A stretch of 64,000 nucleotides of DNA from an uncultured Alphaproteobacteria bacterium (GTDB lineage Bacteria > Pseudomonadota > Alphaproteobacteria > RF32 > CAG-239). The notes below the pieces were generated by a model. It had not been told where the DNA came from. It was given only the letters and a program-made list of their open reading frames with translations, and made no database searches. Both the position numbers and the translations under genes were made by a program. Of this stretch, positions 45,101-52,110 are shown one piece after another. Numbering within the stretch: position 1 is the first letter of the stretch; each line of letters begins with the position of its first letter. The stretch is taken from the NCBI GenBank assembly GCA_944392295.1, contig CALXWE010000007.1:17270-81269 (forward strand), read 5' to 3'.

Positions 45101-46202
45101 TTTTTGTTCTCCCATTTAAAACCGCCCCCAATTTGACCGATGATAAAGCAACTATTACAACCAGTAAGCCAAAAGTGATTAAACCCAACCCTGACGATAA
45201 CAGACTTTCAAATATATCTGAGAATAATGCTAAAATTCGCCAAACTGCCAAGAATATAACAAGACTTAAGTATTTATTTTTTTGGTAACGATACGCATAA
45301 TAACCGCTCACCGACAAAGCTGCGAAAGTAATAAAGAAGTAAATGTTAAACAGCGTGCTGATAAAAAGCAACAGCATGATTAACGGAATAAACTTATTGT
45401 TCGGTCCTTTGTAATCCAAATAAAAAGACAATAAAACCTGAAGCAATGGTATAGCAAGCAAAGCCATAACTTCTCCATTGTGATAATCTATGGCAGAAAA
45501 TCCGCGCCAAGTTAAGCTACTGCCGGCATCGGCATCGGCAAACATGGATGCCGCACATATAGTAATAACGATGATTAAAACCGATTTTATGTTCTTAAAT
45601 TTATCACTGCCGCCCAGCGACAAAAATTGATATACCAATACCCAAGCAAGCAGCCATATTAGATACGGAGATTCATCCCACAATTCATTAACTTTTTGCA
45701 CAAAAGGCAAGTAAAACAAGCTATCAAAAGCCGAAAGCCACATAATCGGAATAACCAGACAAGACAAAAAAGGCTTTTTAGTAAAAAACAGTAAAGGAAA
45801 CACCAAAAACGACCATAACAAAAAAGCTGATAAATCATTAGATTGTAATTGGTAGATTTGCGCAATTAAGCCGATTGAAGCCAATACGAGCAAAGCAAAG
45901 AAGAATAACGCTCCTTCAAAAAGCAAATTTTTATTACGGTCTGCGGCAAACAATACCGTAACAGCCGTAACCAGCAAGAGCGAAAAATCTGCCGACAGTT
46001 TACAAATCGGCGATATAGCATCCCAATTAGCAGCAACGACAGACACAATCCCTGCCCCAATAAAGAATACCCCCAACGCAATAAAAATGTATAATAAATA
46101 AGGCTTAGTTGCATTCGATTCGTAAATAGATAAGGCCTGAGCCTGTTTAGATGATATTAAGCCGGCTTTTTGCCAAGCGACAATTTTATTTTGGATATTC
46201 AT
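45090..46202 (-). CDS. DUF2157 polytopic membrane protein
   Basis: 370 residues. The N-terminus ANKxAxAWQKAGLISSKQAQAL-type start (IVAWQKAGLISSKQAQALSIYE, about 8-29) is the DUF2157 cytoplasmic helix pair. About ten to eleven membrane segments follow, including LLYIFIALGVFFIGAGIVSVVAANWD (about 36-61), a conserved family segment ending in ANWD. ATG with AAGGAGGGTC. It is translationally coupled by overlap to the GDYXXLXY protein. The pair has no proven role; a membrane complex is likely from the constant pairing. Confidence 0.87.
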   Translation of the reverse strand: MNIQNKIVAWQKAGLISSKQAQALSIYESNATKPYLLYIFIALGVFFIGAGIVSVVAANWDAISPICKLSADFSLLLVTAVTVLFAADRNKNLLFEGALFFFALLVLASIGLIAQIYQLQSNDLSAFLLWSFLVFPLLFFTKKPFLSCLVIPIMWLSAFDSLFYLPFVQKVNELWDESPYLIWLLAWVLVYQFLSLGGSDKFKNIKSVLIIVITICAASMFADADAGSSLTWRGFSAIDYHNGEVMALLAIPLLQVLLSFYLDYKGPNNKFIPLIMLLLFISTLFNIYFFITFAALSVSGYYAYRYQKNKYLSLVIFLAVWRILALFSDIFESLLSSGLGLITFGLLVVIVALSSVKLGAVLNGRTKNVR

Positions 46203-46298
46203 AAAGCGACCCTCCTTATATGTAGGCTAAAGCATAAATAAGTAAAAACAAGCCTAAAGATAAACTACCCCCAATTTTCACCGCCATTCCTTTTAAAG

Positions 46299-46329
46299 TT
46301 GCAAAAAAAAACGGTTTATGATTTCGTTT
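46299..46329 (+). repeat. Pilin-type upstream motif, copy 1 (A9 tract)
   Basis: TTGC-A9-CGGTTTATGATTTCG upstream of the pilin-like gene; the same block with A11 lies at 63008-63041 upstream of the second pilin-like gene. It contains a TATGAT -10-like box (46317-46322) and an AAACG/CGTTT inverted repeat. Confidence 0.6.
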
Positions 46330-46364
46330 AAGGCCATTTAACGAACAAAACTCGGAGATTTTAG

Positions 46365-46565
46365 ATGAAATTTAATCAACTTGGACGGTCATTCTTCCGT
46401 AAAATGGTGCAGATACGCAGCAATTTTGTGACGACGTGTACAATAAAAGGTACACGAGGAGCAAAATTGCAAGAGAATGCGACTTTTTCCGGAAGTTTGG
46501 AGAAGAGTTTAGATAAAGTCGTTTCTAGTGGAGAAAAAATTTTAGTGTACACAAAAAGTACATGA
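46365..46565 (+). CDS. 5' fragment of a pilin-like gene, read into an insert, 66 aa
   Basis: ATG 46365 with CGGAGA upstream starts MKFNQLGRS, nearly the same leader as the intact pilin-like gene at 63077 (MKFYQSGRS), but then runs into unrelated sequence and ends at a TGA that overlaps the next ATG (ATGA). The unrelated part contains a nested palindrome. Between CCGTAAAATGG (46397) and CCGTAAAACGG (46579) lie 182 bp; deleting one unit joins this frame to the next ORF without a stop. The most economical view is that this is the original start of the pilin-like gene, separated from its body by an insertion. It could also be a coupled leader peptide. Confidence 0.4.
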   Translation: MKFNQLGRSFFRKMVQIRSNFVTTCTIKGTRGAKLQENATFSGSLEKSLDKVVSSGEKILVYTKST

Positions 46566-46589
46566 ATTTTTTTCAGTACCGTAAAACGG
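46397..46589 (+). mobile_element. Candidate 182-bp mini-insertion in a pilin-like gene
   Basis: Flanked by an 11-bp direct repeat with one mismatch (CCGTAAAATGG at 46397-46407, CCGTAAAACGG at 46579-46589), in the same codon phase on both sides. Interior: nested inverted repeat at 46420-46470 (GCAATTTTG...CAAAATTGC outside, GTGTAC...GTACAC inside, 8-nt loop) and a second GTGTAC/GTACAT hairpin at 46545-46563. No transposase; no terminal inverted repeats seen. Length is not a multiple of three, so it breaks the frame. Confidence 0.45.
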
Positions 46590-47224
46590 CTTTAGATGAG
46601 CACTTATACAAACTTTCCGCCGGAAGAAGTATGGTCGAAATGCTCGGAGTACTCGCTATCATTGGAGTACTTTCCGTCGGTGCTATTAGCGGATATTCTA
46701 AGGCAATGATGAAGTATAAACTTAATAAACAGGCCGAACAGTTAAACACTCTTTTTAGTATCATGGGAATATATAAATCACAATGGAAGTTTTCGCAAAC
46801 AACTTACCTAAAAGATTACTACGTAAAAATCGGTTTAATACCTGAAGAAATGAATAAAGATGCAACATCTTACCTATATGATATATTCAACAACAAAATA
46901 TTATTACGTAATAACGGAGCTCCGACATATGAGCAGACAGTTATGCAAATTTACCTTACCAATAGCTTTGCCGATAATTTTGCCATATGTCAAAATATCA
47001 TAAATATAGCCCAAAGCCATAATGACAGTCTTTATGCTTTCATGGTTGCTTACACTGATAATGATAATATGGAAGGAGAAAGCGGCATAATATATGGCAA
47101 TGATAGTTGTCAATATAACAGAAAATGTATCAAAGATATAAAATTAAACGATATAAATAATTACTGCCAATTATGTAATGATAAAGCCTCTTGCCGCTTT
47201 AATTTTGTATGGCCTATAAAATAA
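46562..47224 (+). CDS. Type IV pilin-like protein, 220 aa
   Basis: Membrane-anchored pilin/pseudopilin-like protein. Residues about 20-52 read AGRSMVEMLGVLAIIGVLSVG, the N-methylation/prepilin signature with Gly before the cleavage site and Glu at +5, but Arg rather than Phe/Met at +1. MMKYKLNK ends the hydrophobic helix. The C-terminal domain has cysteines in pairs (CQYNRKC, CQLCNDKASC), probably disulphides of the exported head. The 20 residues before the signature (MNFFQYRKTALDEHLYKLSA) are longer than the leader of its sibling. ATG has no ribosome site but overlaps the preceding stop; it may be translated by coupling or may be a disrupted gene. Confidence 0.75.
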   Translation: MNFFQYRKTALDEHLYKLSAGRSMVEMLGVLAIIGVLSVGAISGYSKAMMKYKLNKQAEQLNTLFSIMGIYKSQWKFSQTTYLKDYYVKIGLIPEEMNKDATSYLYDIFNNKILLRNNGAPTYEQTVMQIYLTNSFADNFAICQNIINIAQSHNDSLYAFMVAYTDNDNMEGESGIIYGNDSCQYNRKCIKDIKLNDINNYCQLCNDKASCRFNFVWPIK

Positions 47225-47290
47225 CCACAAGAAAAAATATTTTTACGTATCATAACCATGCATTCTAAGCAATTTGCAATTTTGCTTACA

Positions 47291-47321
47291 AAAAAACTCC
47301 GTCACAAAGACGGAGTTTTTT
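47291..47321. terminator. Bidirectional rho-independent terminator
   Basis: AAAAAACTCCGTC / GACGGAGTTTTTT perfect stem with 5-nt loop, between convergent genes ending at 47224 and 47340. Confidence 0.87.
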
Positions 47322-47339
47322 ACACAAATCAGCTAAAGC

Positions 47340-47879
47340 TTAGAACTTTTCTTGTAATTCAAAGAAGTAAGCTTGCGGATGATCGCAAACCGGGCATTTT
47401 TCAGGAGCCTTGGGGCTTTCTACTCTATGTCCGCAGTTACCACATTCCCAAATAACTTTGGTCGGACGTTCAAAAATTTTGCCTTCACAAAGAGCATCCA
47501 ACAAAGCTTGATAACGTTCTTCGTGACCTTTTTCAATTTTAGCAACGGCTTCGAACAAATAAGCAATTTTGGTGAAACCTTCCTCGTGAGCTTCTTTAGC
47601 CATACGAGCATACATATCTGTCCATTCATAATTTTCACCGGCAGCAGCGTCTTTCAAGTTTTCAATAGTTGAAGGAACTTCACCACCGTGTAACAATTTA
47701 AACCAAATTTTAGCATGTTCTTTTTCATTATTGGCCGTTTGTTCAAACTTGTCGGCAATAATATTATAGCCTTCCTTTTTAGCTTTTGATGCATAATAAG
47801 TATACTTATTGCGAGCTTGAGATTCGCCTGCAAAAGCTTCCATCAAATTCTTTTCGGTTTTAGAACCTTTTAATTCCAT
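47340..47879 (-). CDS. rbr: Rubrerythrin
   Basis: Non-haem diiron peroxidase reducing hydrogen peroxide in anaerobes and microaerophiles. 179 residues, full two-domain form. The four-helix bundle has the iron ligands in [14 protein letters not shown] (Glu19), [10 protein letters not shown] (Glu52 and His55), KEAHEEGF and EKGHEERY. The C-terminal rubredoxin-like centre has WECGNCGHR (Cys146, Cys149) and [13 protein letters not shown] (Cys162, Cys165). ATG after AAGGAGACTTAAT. Transcribed alone. Its electron donor is not in the window. Together with NifJ it supports an oxygen-sensitive life. Confidence 0.97.
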   Translation of the reverse strand: MELKGSKTEKNLMEAFAGESQARNKYTYYASKAKKEGYNIIADKFEQTANNEKEHAKIWFKLLHGGEVPSTIENLKDAAAGENYEWTDMYARMAKEAHEEGFTKIAYLFEAVAKIEKGHEERYQALLDALCEGKIFERPTKVIWECGNCGHRVESPKAPEKCPVCDHPQAYFFELQEKF

Positions 47880-47971
47880 ATTAAGTCTCCTTAAAATAAA
47901 GTTATTGTTGGGTGATAAAATAACATAAGATTAACAAGTGTCAATAAAATAACATCGGTTGTAGCAAATTG

Positions 47972-49483
47972 TTATATTTTGCTAGGTAACACCGGCTCAA
48001 CATTTAGTGTTTCTTTAGCTTCATCTACCTCGTTTATAGCAGAATTTGCCACTTCTTTTTCACCGTTTGATATAGCTTTAATTTGCGCCACAACCTTTTT
48101 GAACTCAGCAAGCTTATTGCCCTTAAGGTTTTCACCGGTAGCAGCTTTAATTTTCAAAGGATCAACTTTACGCCCGTTTTTAATAACCTCAAAGTGCAAA
48201 TGCGGACCGGTAGAGCGTCCGGTATTGCCGACATAAGCAATCACCTGCCCTTGTTTTACTCTAACTCCCGGACGAATCCCCTTAGCAAAAGATTTCAAAT
48301 GTCCATAAGCCGTCGAATACTCAGAATTATGTCTGATTTTAACATAATTTCCATATCCACCATACCATTTAGACATAGTAACTACACCGTCAGCGCTGGC
48401 GTAGACTTTAGTACCGGTAGGTGCAGCATAGTCAACCCCATCATGAGTTTTATAAGTTTTCAATATGGGATGAAAACGACGTCCGAAACGAGATGAAATG
48501 CGAGCTTTTTTAAACTCCATAGGCTTTTTATCTAAAGACTTTTTAAGAGCCAAACCTTTTTCATTATAATAATCGACATTACCGTTTTTATCTTCAAAAC
48601 GGTATAATTCAAACTTATCGTTTCTAAGTTCCAAAGCGGCATACAAGATATCGCCGGTTTTAACCAAAGTACCGTTAGGAGCTCTTTGTTCTTCATAGCG
48701 AACTTCAAAAGTATCGCCAGCACGCATATCACGGCTAAAATCAAGGCTAAAGGCAAAGATATTAATAAAATTACCGATAATATTATTAGGTACACCGGCA
48801 TTTTTCATAGCTGATGACAAATTACCGTTTACAACCCCGCGAATTCCTTTAATTTCGGTAGTTAAATCATCTTTTTCGATTCTGGATTTATAATCATCAT
48901 CTCCAACTTTTTCAACTATATAACGAGTTCCTGCCGAAGGTTCTATTACGATTTTATCAATAGAGCTCAACTCATTATACTTAGAATCGATTGTTGAGGT
49001 GATGTGTATTTCTTGACCGATTCTTATATTTCTTGCATCATATATTTTTTTAAGTTCCAGATAGATAGCGTTTGCCTTAGCATAATCCAAACCCATAGCG
49101 GTAAGAACACCGATAAAGCTATCACCCTTAGCTATGGTAACAACATCTTCATTCGTCATCAAGTTTGGAGCGTTGAGCAAAGACTGCATATTCTGTGGCT
49201 CTGATTGTTCATCTTGAAAAACCACGGTATCTTCATTATCGTCATCATTTTGAGCTTCTGCAAATTTCAAATCATCATCCATAGATTCTGCAGAATCGTA
49301 TTCTGAAAATTCCTCAGGAGCAATTTTTGCAAGTTCATAATCACCATGGACGGAAGCTTTAACGGCACTGTTATTATACATTGAAATTAACAAAGCCGCA
49401 GTAACGGCAACGGCATAGACCATTAACAACACCCGTTGATTACGAATTTTTACGGCTTTTTTCTTTAACTTATCAAAATCCAT
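47972..49483 (-). CDS. M23 family murein endopeptidase with LysM-like region
   Basis: Zinc D,D-endopeptidase-like protein acting on peptidoglycan in the periplasm. 503 residues. A basic N-terminus and one signal-anchor segment (QRVLLMVYAVAVTAALLISMY, about 18-38) are followed by an acidic linker (about 60-105), a LysM-like stretch (VVTIAKGDSFIGVLTAMGLD ... NIRIGQEIHIT, about 113-163), an OapA-like middle part and the M23 domain at about 345-445: THDGVDYAAPTG (His/Asp zinc ligands), YGHLKSF and GPHLHFEVI (HxH). All zinc ligands are present. This is the MepM/YebA layout. Transcribed alone, opposite to the upstream tRNA. Confidence 0.93.
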   Translation of the reverse strand: MDFDKLKKKAVKIRNQRVLLMVYAVAVTAALLISMYNNSAVKASVHGDYELAKIAPEEFSEYDSAESMDDDLKFAEAQNDDDNEDTVVFQDEQSEPQNMQSLLNAPNLMTNEDVVTIAKGDSFIGVLTAMGLDYAKANAIYLELKKIYDARNIRIGQEIHITSTIDSKYNELSSIDKIVIEPSAGTRYIVEKVGDDDYKSRIEKDDLTTEIKGIRGVVNGNLSSAMKNAGVPNNIIGNFINIFAFSLDFSRDMRAGDTFEVRYEEQRAPNGTLVKTGDILYAALELRNDKFELYRFEDKNGNVDYYNEKGLALKKSLDKKPMEFKKARISSRFGRRFHPILKTYKTHDGVDYAAPTGTKVYASADGVVTMSKWYGGYGNYVKIRHNSEYSTAYGHLKSFAKGIRPGVRVKQGQVIAYVGNTGRSTGPHLHFEVIKNGRKVDPLKIKAATGENLKGNKLAEFKKVVAQIKAISNGEKEVANSAINEVDEAKETLNVEPVLPSKI

Positions 49484-49640
49484 GGTTATTTAATCCTCAT
49501 TTAAACTTTTATTACAATGCAATGTTACACCAAATTTTGCAAGCAGATAATAAAGTTATACCAGAAAAAGATAAATATAAAGTATTTACAATACGTTAAA
49601 CGGCACATGAAAAAAAATTATAAAAATATAAAAAAAAGTC

Positions 49641-49669
49641 TTGCATTTAACATTTTTGTTATGTATAAG
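49641..49669 (+). promoter_or_regulatory. Putative tRNA-Asp promoter
   Basis: TTGCAT (49641-49646), 17 nt, TATAAG (49664-49669), 17 nt before the mature tRNA start. The tRNA-Thr promoter has the same TATAAG box and spacing. Confidence 0.6.
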
Positions 49670-49686
49670 GTTGTCTGTGATTAGCT

Positions 49687-49763
49687 GGGGGCGTAGTTCA
49701 GTTGGTTAGAATACATGCCTGTCACGCATGGGGTCGCGGGTTCGAGCCCCGTCGCTCCCGCCA
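49687..49763 (+). tRNA. tRNA-Asp (GTC)
   Basis: Complete cloverleaf with encoded CCA. Acceptor GGGGGCG pairs with CGCTCCC (one G-T pair); D-arm GTTC...GAAT; anticodon stem CATGC/GCATG with loop CTGTCAC (anticodon GTC); T-arm GCGGG-TTCGAGC-CCCGT; discriminator G. The last 21 nt are repeated exactly at 50006-50026. Confidence 0.97.
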
Positions 49764-49769
49764 GTTTTC

Positions 49770-49801
49770 AAAGAGGTTGCTAAATAGCGACCTCTTTTTT
49801 T
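49770..49801 (+). terminator. tRNA-Asp terminator
   Basis: AAGAGGTTGCT pairs with AGCGACCTCTT (one wobble) around AAAT and runs into seven T. Repeated exactly at 50033-50064 in the second repeat copy. Confidence 0.85.
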
Positions 49802-49822
49802 GTTTGTGCATAGGCGAGAACA

Positions 49823-49840
49823 CGCGACCCCGGTCGCGGG
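49823..49840 (+). other. Hairpin repeating the tRNA-Asp T-stem segment
   Basis: CGCGACC / GGTCGCG stem with a 2-nt loop (49823-49838). GGTCGCGGG at 49832-49840 equals 49732-49740 inside tRNA-Asp (end of variable loop plus 5' T-stem), exactly 100 nt away; the other arm is its complement. Confidence 0.7.
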
Positions 49841-49844
49841 CTTT

Positions 49845-50005
49845 GAGAGGAAAAAACACCACTGCTCCGGTGTTTTTTACCGAAAAAGGCGTAGTTTTAT
49901 TAAGTTTGCCGAAGGGTATACGCCCGAACGGCAAACTTTAGAAAACAAGTGCCCGAAGCGAAGTTGTCTGAGCAAAGCTGGCTTTGCGAAGCCTACGCAG
50001 CAAGA
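49845..50005 (+). other. 161-bp hairpin-rich spacer between the repeat copies
   Basis: No credible gene. Three inverted repeats in a row: AAAAAACACC / GGTGTTTTTT with 8-nt loop (49851-49878), AAGTTTGCCG / CGGCAAACTT (49902-49938, with an inner GGG/CCC), and CAAAGC-TG-GCTTTG (49973-49986). Preceded by GAGAGG. It holds no integrase or transposase. Together with the flanking repeats it looks like a remnant or a minimal element at a tRNA. Confidence 0.6.
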
Positions 50006-50107
50006 CGAGCCCCGTCGCTCCCGCCAGTTTTCAAAGAGGTTGCTAAATAGCGACCTCTTTTTTTGTTTGTGCATAGGCGAGAACACGCGACCCCGGTCGC
50101 GGGCTTT
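50006..50107 (+). repeat. 102-bp direct repeat, copy 2 (tRNA-Asp 3' fragment)
   Basis: Exact second copy of 49743-49844. It starts inside the T-loop of a tRNA that is otherwise missing, so it cannot encode a tRNA. It ends two bases before the stop codon of the HAD-type gene on the minus strand. Confidence 0.97.
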
Positions 50108-50109
50108 AT

Positions 50110-50694
50110 TTATAACGTCTTTTCCATTTCTTGAAGTTGTGCATACAAATCATAAGCTGAATAGCAGCGATATATGTTATTTCCTTCACAATTTTCATTA
50201 TAATGTGCATCAAAACAAAAACACGGGAAATAAGCCGATAATTCTTTTATATGTTTAGGCGAATCTTCTATCATCACATCTATATCATTATCCAAACAAG
50301 CCTTAAGTTTACTTCCGTTATTAAAAATTATTTTATGATACAAAATACCTTCCATTGTAAGCCAATTAGCTACCCAGTTTTTCATCACATCCATATCGAC
50401 TCCCGCCGCGGCACGATTAGTTATAATAATTACATTATGTTCATCGTAAAGTTTACGCATTACCTCTGCTATACCAAGTCTTGCTTTATATTCAGTACAA
50501 TAAACTTTAATATACTGATGCCAAAATTCATCTTCATCCTGTTGCGAACATTGAAACATTTCCGAAACATCGTGTTCGTTAATATTTTCGATATTCACAT
50601 TTTTTATTTTCTTTTTCAAAAACTTAGCACCATATGTTGCAACAAAAGTTTCGAAATCCGTTAAAACACCGTCTATATCAAATCCTATGTTCAT
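50110..50694 (-). CDS. HAD-superfamily nucleotidase-like phosphatase, 194 aa
   Basis: Phosphohydrolase of the HAD fold, closest in form to the 5'(3')-deoxyribonucleotidase/YqfW group. Motif 1 is FDIDGVLTDFE at the very N-terminus (nucleophile Asp6, general acid Asp8); motif 2 is VIIITNRA (about 88-95); motif 3/4 is the Lys in NGSKLKACLDN with DVMIEDSPKHI (about 137-147). The cap is short and helical. Cysteine-rich for a cytoplasmic protein (six Cys). Substrate unknown. It is the first gene beyond the duplicated tRNA segment and belongs to an accessory-looking group. Confidence 0.82.
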   Translation of the reverse strand: MNIGFDIDGVLTDFETFVATYGAKFLKKKIKNVNIENINEHDVSEMFQCSQQDEDEFWHQYIKVYCTEYKARLGIAEVMRKLYDEHNVIIITNRAAAGVDMDVMKNWVANWLTMEGILYHKIIFNNGSKLKACLDNDIDVMIEDSPKHIKELSAYFPCFCFDAHYNENCEGNNIYRCYSAYDLYAQLQEMEKTL

Positions 50695-50782
50695 ATTTTA
50701 CCTACCTCAAAAGCAAACTCTTCTTGATAAAAAATTTTTTTCATCTTAATATACCGTCATCAAACAACAGAGAATATATACT

Positions 50783-51418
50783 ATGGAAAAACATTGGTCA
50801 AACGTAGAATATTTACATCAAACGGTAAATAATCCTAATATTATAATCAAAGGCACCAAAAGCTACTATTCAAATGCCTATACGTCCGATTTTGAAGATT
50901 ATGTTGTGCGTTATCTCTATGGGGATAAATATAGCTTAGAACACTTTTCGGCTCCTTTTGAATATGATAAATTATATATTGGCAACTACGTATGCATAGG
51001 TGCTGAAAGTATTATTCTTATGGGCGGCAACAACACTCACCGTCCCGATTGGTTCTCTGATTATCCGTTTATGGAAAAATTGATAGATTCTTATCAACAA
51101 CGAGGAGATACCATAATAAAAGATGGAGTCTGGATTGGAATGCGCAGCATTATCCTGCCCGGAATTACAATCGGTGAAGGCGCCGTCATTGCTTCAGGCT
51201 CAATCGTTACCAAAGATGTTCCGGCATACACCGTTATCGGAGGCAATCCCGCCCGCCCTATACGACAACGTTTTGATAATAAAACCATAGACAGATTATT
51301 AAACTTAAAAATTTATGATTTATCTGAAGAAAATATAACTAAACTCATTCCGTTTCTTTGCCATAATGATATAGATGCATTAGAGCGGGCCGTGAAGCAG
51401 ATAACAAATCAACTATAA
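50783..51418 (+). CDS. CatB/Vat-type hexapeptide O-acetyltransferase
   Basis: Acetyl-CoA-dependent acetyltransferase of the xenobiotic (XAT) class. 211 residues. Left-handed beta-helix turns: YIGNYVCIGAESIILMGGNNTHRPDWFSDYPF (with the His expected to be catalytic), IKDGVWIGMRSIILPGITIGEGAVIASGSIV, ending TKDVPAYTVIGGNPARPIRQRF, the standard family end. The opening segment IIIKGTKSYYSNAYT matches CatB and VatD. Such proteins acetylate antibiotics (chloramphenicol, streptogramins) or surface sugars; sequence reading cannot choose. Weak ribosome site; divergent from the HAD gene. Confidence 0.87.
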   Translation: MEKHWSNVEYLHQTVNNPNIIIKGTKSYYSNAYTSDFEDYVVRYLYGDKYSLEHFSAPFEYDKLYIGNYVCIGAESIILMGGNNTHRPDWFSDYPFMEKLIDSYQQRGDTIIKDGVWIGMRSIILPGITIGEGAVIASGSIVTKDVPAYTVIGGNPARPIRQRFDNKTIDRLLNLKIYDLSEENITKLIPFLCHNDIDALERAVKQITNQL

Positions 51419-51438
51419 ACATAAAAGAAAATAAAAAC

Positions 51439-52110
51439 ATGATAGAAATTGCACTTGATAAAAATCCTGACAATACATTCAAAAACAAAGAATATCCTGT
51501 ATTTGAAGTTCAGCAGTTTGCCGACAACAGTTTTAACACATATCTGTTTACCGCCCAAAACATAATTAATCATTTTATATCTGAGCCCATTATCATCATT
51601 AAAATCTTAACAGATAGTTGTTCGTTAAATTTTCTAGCCCTAGCCTTATTCATAAAATCATATCAAATAGAGAGCTGTTTGGAGTGCGTTGTCTTTAAGG
51701 TAACCGATTACGAACAAGCCTTACAGTCCTATAAACCCTTTATTGCCCTCACAACCGGCATACGTCTTGCTCTACGCCTATGCGATTCCCCGGCAGTGGA
51801 AATCTATCGTGAAATCGAAAATATGGGCTATTTAGGGCTAAACATAAAACGCGATTATCTTAAAAACATAATCAAGCTTGACCTAAATGGTAATAACACG
51901 CCTGTTCTTCAGCTTAATGCACAAACATTATCTCAAGCCGTAGTTACGGCCGCCAGCGTCAAAACTTTTGCTTTATTACCGCAACACGTTTCATGCACGG
52001 CTCAAATTGATATTGATAAAAACCCTCAGCCTCTTAATGCTGATTTAATCATCAATCAAATTCTACAAAACACCCTGCCCGTTATATCAAAGCAAGAGGT
52101 TACTTTTTAA
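51439..52110 (+). CDS. Hypothetical protein, 223 aa
   Basis: Not recognised. Soluble, no signal peptide. The N-terminal 60 residues are beta-like (YPVFEVQQFADNSFNTYLF), the middle has a hydrophobic helix pair (LNFLALALFIKSYQIESCLECVVFKV, about 55-80) and IALTTGIRLALRLCDSPAVEIYREIENMGY (about 99-128). The C-terminus is polar. It follows the acetyltransferase by 20 nt on the same strand and overlaps the convergent ELM1-like gene by 11 bp. No ribosome site is apparent, so translation may rely on the upstream gene. Confidence 0.65.
   Translation: MIEIALDKNPDNTFKNKEYPVFEVQQFADNSFNTYLFTAQNIINHFISEPIIIIKILTDSCSLNFLALALFIKSYQIESCLECVVFKVTDYEQALQSYKPFIALTTGIRLALRLCDSPAVEIYREIENMGYLGLNIKRDYLKNIIKLDLNGNNTPVLQLNAQTLSQAVVTAASVKTFALLPQHVSCTAQIDIDKNPQPLNADLIINQILQNTLPVISKQEVTF

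Larger units (their letters stand above)
49743..49844 (+). repeat. 102-bp direct repeat, copy 1 (includes tRNA-Asp 3' end)
   Basis: Identical to 50006-50107. Contains the last 21 nt of tRNA-Asp, its terminator and a CGCGACC/GGTCGCG hairpin. Offset between copies is 263 bp. Confidence 0.97.

Noticed and set aside
47979..48496. Two plus-strand ORFs (85 and 137 codons)
   Set aside because: Antisense shadows of the M23 peptidase domain.
49823..49840. CRISPR-like repeat possibility for the tRNA-flanking repeats
   Set aside because: Only two copies, 263 bp apart, no regular spacers and no cas genes.
49702..49941. ORF of 79 codons overlapping tRNA-Asp, and its minus-strand partner at 49722-49934
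   Set aside because: They translate the tRNA and its terminator; the minus frame gives the familiar false 'GSNPRPHA' end. No ribosome site.
49800..50258. 152-codon ORF through the repeat copies
   Set aside because: Composed of the duplicated 102-bp segment and antisense of the HAD gene; no protein-like composition.
50251..50664. 137-codon plus-strand ORF
   Set aside because: Antisense to the HAD-type gene, which has intact DxDG and other motifs.
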